From assembly GCA_027021285.1 (NCBI GenBank), contig JALUUP010000494.1, positions 1-6,083 on the forward strand: DNA of 6,083 nt. The letters run 5' to 3'. This document shows, one piece after another, positions 1 to 3,565 of the stretch (position 1 is its first letter; every line of letters starts with the position of its first letter). The translations under genes were made by a program, and so were the position numbers. The stretch is from Bacteroidota bacterium. Its GTDB lineage: Bacteria; Bacteroidota; Ignavibacteria; SZUA-365; JAADGX01. Below the pieces are notes generated by a model that was not told where the DNA came from, did no database searches, and worked only from the letters and a program-made list of their open reading frames with translations.

Positions 1-115
1 GGGCGACCAGGGGCGCCAGCAGGCACAAGCCGAAGACGAGGCCCGGGATTGCGCGGTATGTCAGCCTGCTTTTCGTTGTTGTCTCCTGGAAAGCCGGATC
101 AGCTTGTTTGTCCAT
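1..115 (-). CDS. N-terminal fragment of a putative membrane or exported protein
   Basis: An ATG at 115 opens a frame that stays open to the left edge (38 codons, 3' end missing). The translation begins MDKQADPAFQE, continues with a polar stretch rich in Thr, Lys and Arg, and from about residue 22 turns hydrophobic (IPGLVFGLCLLAPLVA). That is the pattern of a first transmembrane helix or an uncleaved signal anchor. A purine-rich GAGAA lies directly before the ATG and GGGA slightly further up, so initiation here is plausible but not strongly marked. It follows the phosphorylase gene on the same strand after about 64 nt with no visible terminator, so it may be the fifth gene of the salvage operon. 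I do not recognise the family; a transporter subunit or other inner-membrane protein is possible. The reading frame and hydrophobic segment are seen; the membrane role is inferred. Confidence 0.55.
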   Translation of the reverse strand, partial: MDKQADPAFQETTTKSRLTYRAIPGLVFGLCLLAPLVA

Positions 116-179
116 TTCTCGATCCCGGTGGAAGACACGGCACTACAAATATACGCACCTGCATCAAATCAATGGAAGG

Positions 180-980
180 TCACAGGTTGGAGACAATTTC
201 ACACAGGAGCCGGGAGAAGCGTGGCAGAAGCAACCGCGCCTGGTCCTTGACATCCTCGTGTGTCAGGATTGTCGGTACGGTGGAGGCGACGTTCGTGATC
301 GCGGAAATGGCAACCGTCTTCAGCCCGCGTTTCCATGCGGTGTGAATTTCCGGGAGGGTGCTCATACCGACGGCGTCCGCACCGGAGCGTCGGAGGAAAC
401 GGATCTCCGCCCGGGTTTCATACGTCGGTCCCGTAACGAACGCGTATGTCCCTTGTCGTATCGGCAGACCGTTCCTCGCCGCGAGGTTTCGAACAACATC
501 GGCCAGCTCCTGGTCTATGAGAGACCCGGAGAACCCGGTGCGGGGCGCGGAAGAAGGGGTGGCGGGAACATGCCAGCGCCTGGGCAATGGAAAAGGTATC
601 AGCAGGTCGCGGATCAGCATCAGGTCCCCCGGGTCAAGAAGAGGATTGATTCCTCCGGCGGCGTTGGTCGAGATGAGGATCCCCGCACCTGTTTCCACGG
701 CGATAAAAGCGGGCAGACTCGCTTCTGTCCACGTGTGCCCTTCGTACAAATGAATCCTTCCCTGGAATGCGAGAACGTTTTTCCCACAGTACGAGCCGAA
801 AAGGATGTTGCCGGCGTGCCCGCTCACGGAAATCGCCGGGAAACCGGGAATGTCGGACGTCGGAAGGACGGAAAGGGCGGTGAAATCCTCCACGACGGCT
901 CCCAGGCCGGAACCGAAAACCACGGCAATCTCAGGCGTGCCGGGCAGCCACCTTGCGACCGTGTCGAGGATGGATTTCAT
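180..980 (-). CDS. Class II purine nucleoside phosphorylase (PNP)
   Basis: A cytoplasmic enzyme that cleaves purine (deoxy)nucleosides with phosphate to free base and (deoxy)ribose-1-phosphate. The 266-residue product has the usual length of the trimeric PNP/MTAP family. Visible motifs in order: GSGLG at 23-27 (phosphate loop), SGHAG at 53-57 with H55, GRIHLYEGH at 74-82 with R75, H77 and Y79, TNAAGG at 105-110, GPTYETRAE at 184-192 with E188 (purine-binding glutamate), VGMST at 204-208 with M206 and S207, ITN at 228-230, and H241. Asn at 230 rather than Asp fits 6-oxopurine (inosine/guanosine) preference over methylthioadenosine, by family knowledge. The segment after GDLML, about residues 124-156, departs from the usual DHINL and RFPDM motifs. 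The ATG at 980 was chosen because it lies 1 nt after the transporter stop and has GGAAA 5 nt upstream. A TTG at 995 in frame is the alternative. It is the last of four tightly coupled salvage genes, probably translated by coupling. The symbol could be punA or deoD by convention, so none is assigned. Confidence 0.93.
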   Translation of the reverse strand: MKSILDTVARWLPGTPEIAVVFGSGLGAVVEDFTALSVLPTSDIPGFPAISVSGHAGNILFGSYCGKNVLAFQGRIHLYEGHTWTEASLPAFIAVETGAGILISTNAAGGINPLLDPGDLMLIRDLLIPFPLPRRWHVPATPSSAPRTGFSGSLIDQELADVVRNLAARNGLPIRQGTYAFVTGPTYETRAEIRFLRRSGADAVGMSTLPEIHTAWKRGLKTVAISAITNVASTVPTILTHEDVKDQARLLLPRFSRLLCEIVSNL

Positions 981-981
981 G

Positions 982-2340
982 TCAGTTTCCGACAAGTATG
1001 CCGGCCAACGTTGCTGTCAGGAGAGTTGTGAGTACGCCGCCGAACACCGCCTTCAGGCCCAATTGGGAAAGATCGGTCTGGCGGTTGGGAGCCAGGGGGC
1101 TGATACCTCCGATCTGAATGGCGATGGAGGAAAAGTTTGCGAAACCACACAGGGCGAACGTGGCCATCGTGATGGCTTTTTCCGAAACCAGGACACCGTT
1201 CCGGATCATTTCCGACATTTCGAGATACGCGACGAACTCGTTCAGGACGACCTTGGTGCCGACCAGGCTTCCCACCTGGAAGGATTCCTGCCAGGGCACG
1301 CCGATTCCGTAAGCGACGAATTGGAGCACGAGGCCGAAAATCAGTTCGAGACTCAGCGGCTTTCCGAATGCCTCGATGCAGATGGCATTGAGGCCGGTCA
1401 ATCCGCCCACGTATCCGAGAACGAAGTTGATCAGGGCGATGAAAGCGATGAAAGCGATGAGCATGGCTCCAACGTTGAGCGCCAGTTTCAAACCGTCCGC
1501 GGCTCCCGAAGCGGCGGCGTCGATGACATTGGCGGCGTTTTTGATCCTGGGAATGTGCACTGTGCCGCGCGTCTTGGGCTCGCCCGTTTCCGGGTACAGT
1601 ATCTTGGAGATGATCAGCGCGCCGGGCGCCGCCATGATACTGGCTCCGAGCAGTTGTCCGGCGAACTTCACCTGGGCCGCGTTCATGCTGAGGCCGTGAA
1701 GCTCCGAGTACGAATAGCTGAGCATTTGCACGTACGCCGCCATCACGCCTCCGGCTATGGTTGCCATGCCTCCGGTCATGACCGTGAGAAGTTCGGATCG
1801 CGTGAGATCGGGCAGGAACGGGCGAATAAGCAGCGGCGCTTCGGTCTGGCCGACGAAGACGTTTGCGGCGTTGGAAAGCGATTCCGCTCCCGAGGTGCCG
1901 AGAAGGCGCGTCATGATCCAGGCGAATGCCTGCACGATCTTCTGCATGATGCCGAGGTAGTACATCACCGACATGAGCGAGGCGAAGAAAATAATGGTGG
2001 GGAGGACCTGGAAGGCGAAGAAAAAGCCGAGGGAATCCTTGAAGCCGGGGCTGATGGAGAGATTGCCGAACACGAACTTGGCGCCCTCGAACGTGAAATT
2101 CAGCACCTTGACGAAGACACGGCTGGCAACCACGAACGACAACTTCGGCCAACCGAGCGGCGACCAAAGCTGGGCCAGGGAATCACCGCGCAGGACCAGC
2201 ACGGCGAACAATATCTGCAATCCCAGTCCCCCGAGGACCAGCCGTATGCTGACGCGTTTCCTGTTGTTGGAAAAGGCATAGGCGATTCCGAGAATCAGCA
2301 ACAGCCCCAGTATGCCGCGAAGCAATGATTCGAGCGTCAT
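982..2340 (-). CDS. nupC: Concentrative nucleoside transporter, NupC/CNT family
   Basis: An inner-membrane symporter importing nucleosides with H+ or Na+. The 452-residue product is mostly hydrophobic, with many membrane segments from residue 7 onward. CNT hallmarks are clear: GQTEAPL at 164-170 with E167, MATIAGG at 192-198, NVGAMLIAF at 289-297, LNEFVAY at 366-372 with N367 and E368, and CGFANFSSIAI at 398-408 with F400, N402 and S405. E167, E368, N402 and S405 match the nucleoside-contacting residues known from the Vibrio cholerae CNT structure, by motif comparison from memory. The ATG at 2340 was chosen because it overlaps the thymidine kinase stop as ATGA, and because membrane-type sequence starts immediately after it. 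The frame upstream to 2604 is open, but that extension is Arg/His/Pro-rich antisense-like sequence inside the kinase gene. No Shine-Dalgarno is evident, so translational coupling to tdk is likely. Ion specificity cannot be read here. Confidence 0.95.
   Translation of the reverse strand: MTLESLLRGILGLLLILGIAYAFSNNRKRVSIRLVLGGLGLQILFAVLVLRGDSLAQLWSPLGWPKLSFVVASRVFVKVLNFTFEGAKFVFGNLSISPGFKDSLGFFFAFQVLPTIIFFASLMSVMYYLGIMQKIVQAFAWIMTRLLGTSGAESLSNAANVFVGQTEAPLLIRPFLPDLTRSELLTVMTGGMATIAGGVMAAYVQMLSYSYSELHGLSMNAAQVKFAGQLLGASIMAAPGALIISKILYPETGEPKTRGTVHIPRIKNAANVIDAAASGAADGLKLALNVGAMLIAFIAFIALINFVLGYVGGLTGLNAICIEAFGKPLSLELIFGLVLQFVAYGIGVPWQESFQVGSLVGTKVVLNEFVAYLEMSEMIRNGVLVSEKAITMATFALCGFANFSSIAIQIGGISPLAPNRQTDLSQLGLKAVFGGVLTTLLTATLAGILVGN
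1436..1462. repeat. Short in-frame tandem repeat (9 bp, nearly three copies) in the transporter gene
   Basis: GCGATGAAA occurs at 1436-1444 and 1445-1453, then GCGATGAGC at 1454-1462. On the coding strand it gives the repeated tripeptide in LIAFIAFIALI (about residues 295-304) within a membrane helix. Slippage would add or remove three residues without breaking the frame. Confidence 0.6.
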
Positions 2341-2915
2341 GGCGAGCCCGTGAACGGTGTGAAGCACTTGCGGCACCGGGCCTCGTACAGTCCTTTCGCC
2401 CCGACCAGGACGCGTTCCTTGCCTCCGCTGATGCGCTGTGTGCGGTTGGCGGGATTGCCGCATACCATGCAGATGGCCAGGGTTTTGGTGATATACTCGG
2501 CCACCGCGAGGAGTTGCGGCATCGGTTCGAAGGGGTTGCCAAGGTAGTCCTGGTCGAGCCCGGCCACGATGACCCGTTTCCCCGTGTTCGCCAGGTCCTG
2601 GCAAATATCCACCAGCGATTCATCGAAAAACTGGGCTTCGTCGATCGCAATCACGTGGGCGTCGGTGGATTGCGCCGGTATCTCGGAAGCGTGTTCGATG
2701 ACGACGGAAGGAAGCGACTGGTCGCTGTGCGAGACGATGTATTCTTCCGCGTATCGCTTGTCTATCGAGGGTTTGAAGATCGCGACGTTGAGCCTGGCGA
2801 TTTCCGCCCGTCGTACCCGGCGGATGAGTTCTTCTGTCTTGCCGCTGAACATGCTGCCGCAAATGACCTCGATCCAACCGGTTTCGCGTGGTTGGTTACT
2901 GGGAGATGTTTCCAT
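2337..2915 (-). CDS. tdk: Thymidine kinase, type II (TK1-like)
   Basis: A cytoplasmic salvage enzyme that phosphorylates thymidine (and deoxyuridine) to the monophosphate with ATP. The 192-residue product has the family length. Motifs: Walker A GSMFSGKT at 20-27, the DEAQFF block at 92-97 whose E93 is the expected catalytic base, GLDQDYLGNPF at 119-129, a structural zinc site built from C149, C152, C181 and C184, and a thymidine-binding lasso segment around 171-180 (VGAKGLYEAR). All key residues are present. The ATG at 2915 was chosen because it gives a normal N-terminus (METSPSNQ). The frame is open further up to 3050, but that part lies inside cdd in another frame and looks non-coding. The start overlaps the end of cdd by 20 nt and the stop overlaps the transporter ATG as ATGA. 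No Shine-Dalgarno is visible, so coupled translation within the operon is likely. Feedback inhibition by dTTP is usual for the family but not shown by the sequence. Confidence 0.96.
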   Translation of the reverse strand: METSPSNQPRETGWIEVICGSMFSGKTEELIRRVRRAEIARLNVAIFKPSIDKRYAEEYIVSHSDQSLPSVVIEHASEIPAQSTDAHVIAIDEAQFFDESLVDICQDLANTGKRVIVAGLDQDYLGNPFEPMPQLLAVAEYITKTLAICMVCGNPANRTQRISGGKERVLVGAKGLYEARCRKCFTPFTGSP

Positions 2916-3321
2916 GTGGGAATGATGTCGGTAAAAACGGTTTCGGGTACAGGGTTTCCAGGGTCGTCCTGCTGAATGATCCGTCGTCTCTGCCAAGAAT
3001 GATTTCCAGGTTCGGGTTGAAATCGGCCAACGCCTGGCGGCAGGCGCCACAGGGAGGTGTTTCCGTGGCGTCGGAGACGATGGCGACGGCCACGAAGTCC
3101 TTTATTCCCTTGGAGACGGCAGCGAACAATGCCGCGCGTTCGGCGCAACACGTCAGTGAAAACGAGCTTATTTCCACGTTACAGCCGGTGGTAACTGTGC
3201 CGTCCCGGGCGAGAAGAGCCGCACCAACCCTGAATTTTGAATACGGGCTGTGCGAGTGTTCCCGCGCCGCAAGCGCGCTGCGGACAAGTTCACCGGCCAG
3301 TATGTCGTCGGTACGTTTCAT
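2896..3321 (-). CDS. cdd: Cytidine deaminase, zinc-dependent tetrameric type
   Basis: A cytoplasmic enzyme hydrolysing cytidine and deoxycytidine to uridine and deoxyuridine plus ammonia. The 141-residue product has the length of the small homotetrameric class. Motifs: YSKFRVGAAL at 27-36, the substrate-contacting N48 and E50 in GCNVE, the zinc/catalytic CAER at 59-62 with C59 as ligand and E61 as proton shuttle, and PCGAC at 90-94 with C91 and C94 as ligands. Three cysteine ligands mark the tetrameric (Bacillus-type) class rather than the His-containing dimeric class. The ATG at 3321 was chosen because MKRTDDILAG gives the normal N-terminus. The open extension to 3498 is AT-rich intergenic sequence and its translation does not resemble the family. 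It is the first gene of the operon and its 3' end overlaps tdk by 20 nt. A candidate promoter sits immediately upstream and would start transcription at or beside the ATG. Its product deoxyuridine is a substrate for the next enzyme. Confidence 0.96.
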   Translation of the reverse strand: MKRTDDILAGELVRSALAAREHSHSPYSKFRVGAALLARDGTVTTGCNVEISSFSLTCCAERAALFAAVSKGIKDFVAVAIVSDATETPPCGACRQALADFNPNLEIILGRDDGSFSRTTLETLYPKPFLPTSFPHGNISQ

Positions 3322-3327
3322 TGGCAA

Positions 3328-3356
3328 AAGATATCCAACTCCCCGTGCATATGCAA
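3328..3356 (-). promoter_or_regulatory. Candidate promoter of the salvage operon
   Basis: On the minus strand TTGCAT (3356-3351) is followed after exactly 17 nt by TATCTT (3333-3328). These match the sigma-70 -35 and -10 consensus at 4 of 6 positions each. A transcript starting 6-7 nt after the -10 box would begin at about 3321, the A of the cdd ATG, giving a leaderless mRNA. This fits the lack of a clear Shine-Dalgarno upstream of cdd. The match is moderate and could arise by chance. Confidence 0.3.
3346..3355. promoter_or_regulatory. 10-bp perfect palindrome, possible operator
   Basis: TGCATATGCA is a perfect inverted repeat (TGCAT/ATGCA) and overlaps the candidate -35 box of the cdd promoter. 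Its position would suit a repressor of the nucleoside operon, but no regulator gene is present in the window and the motif is short. Confidence 0.25.
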
Positions 3357-3384
3357 CGATTATTCCGAAAGGAAATGCTTCCCG

Positions 3385-3412
3385 TGGATAGCACCGCGTG
3401 GTATGGATAGCA
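3385..3412. repeat. 9-bp direct repeat in the divergent promoter region
   Basis: TGGATAGCA occurs at 3385-3393 and again at 3404-3412. The copies are 19 bp apart start to start, close to two helical turns, so a protein could bind both on one DNA face. The repeat is seen directly; a regulatory role is inference, and a chance 9-mer repeat in about 240 bp is not very rare. Confidence 0.3.
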
Positions 3413-3516
3413 AAGTGGAAGAAAAAGCTCGCGATGAAATAATTACACCTCCGGCGGTTGATGTTCTTGCGCAAGGTTTCGGAGATATCTATGTTCAATG
3501 TGATGGGAGAGTGTAA
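3403..3516 (+). CDS. Possible 37-residue small reading frame, doubtful
   Basis: An ATG at 3403 opens 37 codons ending in TAA at 3514-3516, upstream of the mltD-like gene and on its strand. The predicted peptide (starting MDSKVEEKARDEII) has an unremarkable mixed composition with no signal peptide, membrane segment or known motif. No ribosome binding site is visible. The frame also runs open upstream, antisense to cdd, which suggests it is open by chance. It could be a leader peptide or simply non-coding. Confidence 0.15.
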   Translation: MDSKVEEKARDEIITPPAVDVLAQGFGDIYVQCDGRV

Positions 3517-3565
3517 AGAAGATAGTCAATTATTTTCTTTAACTTGTTCCGGGATAACACAGTAC

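Larger units (their letters stand above)
3322..3565. other. Divergent intergenic region between cdd and the mltD-like gene
   Basis: About 244 nt between two divergently oriented genes, visibly richer in A and T than the flanking coding sequence. It holds a candidate minus-strand promoter next to cdd, a perfect 10-bp palindrome, a 9-bp direct repeat and a possible 37-codon plus-strand reading frame (3403-3516). I found no hairpin followed by a T-run, so no terminator is called. No convincing sigma-70 promoter was seen for the plus-strand gene. Confidence 0.7.

Noticed and set aside
116..179. Possible terminator or promoter between the phosphorylase and the left-edge gene
   Set aside because: No stem-loop with a T-run was seen. 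A TATATT stretch exists on the minus strand but has no -35 partner at proper spacing.
981..995. TTG start for the phosphorylase at 995
   Set aside because: It lacks an upstream ribosome site, while the ATG at 980 has GGAAA at suitable spacing and directly follows the transporter stop.
108..1031. Plus-strand frame of 307 codons
   Set aside because: It lies antisense to the phosphorylase, whose motifs are unambiguous. The product is Arg/Gly-rich and resembles nothing known to me.
805..2328. Long plus-strand frame of 507 codons opposite the transporter and phosphorylase genes
   Set aside because: Its translation is rich in Glu, Asp, Gln, His and Arg with no family resemblance, as expected opposite a hydrophobic protein gene in GC-rich DNA. 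The minus strand has clear conserved motifs here.
2341..2604. N-terminal extension of the transporter frame
   Set aside because: It lies inside tdk in another frame, is rich in Arg, His and Pro, and lacks transporter features. The ATG at 2340 in the ATGA overlap explains the start.
2916..3050. N-terminal extension of thymidine kinase
   Set aside because: It lies within cdd and does not match the normal family N-terminus; the product from 2915 has the usual family length.
3322..3498. N-terminal extension of cytidine deaminase
   Set aside because: The extension is AT-rich intergenic DNA with Phe/Arg-rich translation. MKRTDDILAG at 3321 gives the family length.
3499..3503. TGTGA half-site resembling a CRP box
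   Set aside because: No matching TCACA half lies at the required distance, so a CRP/CytR-type site is not supported.
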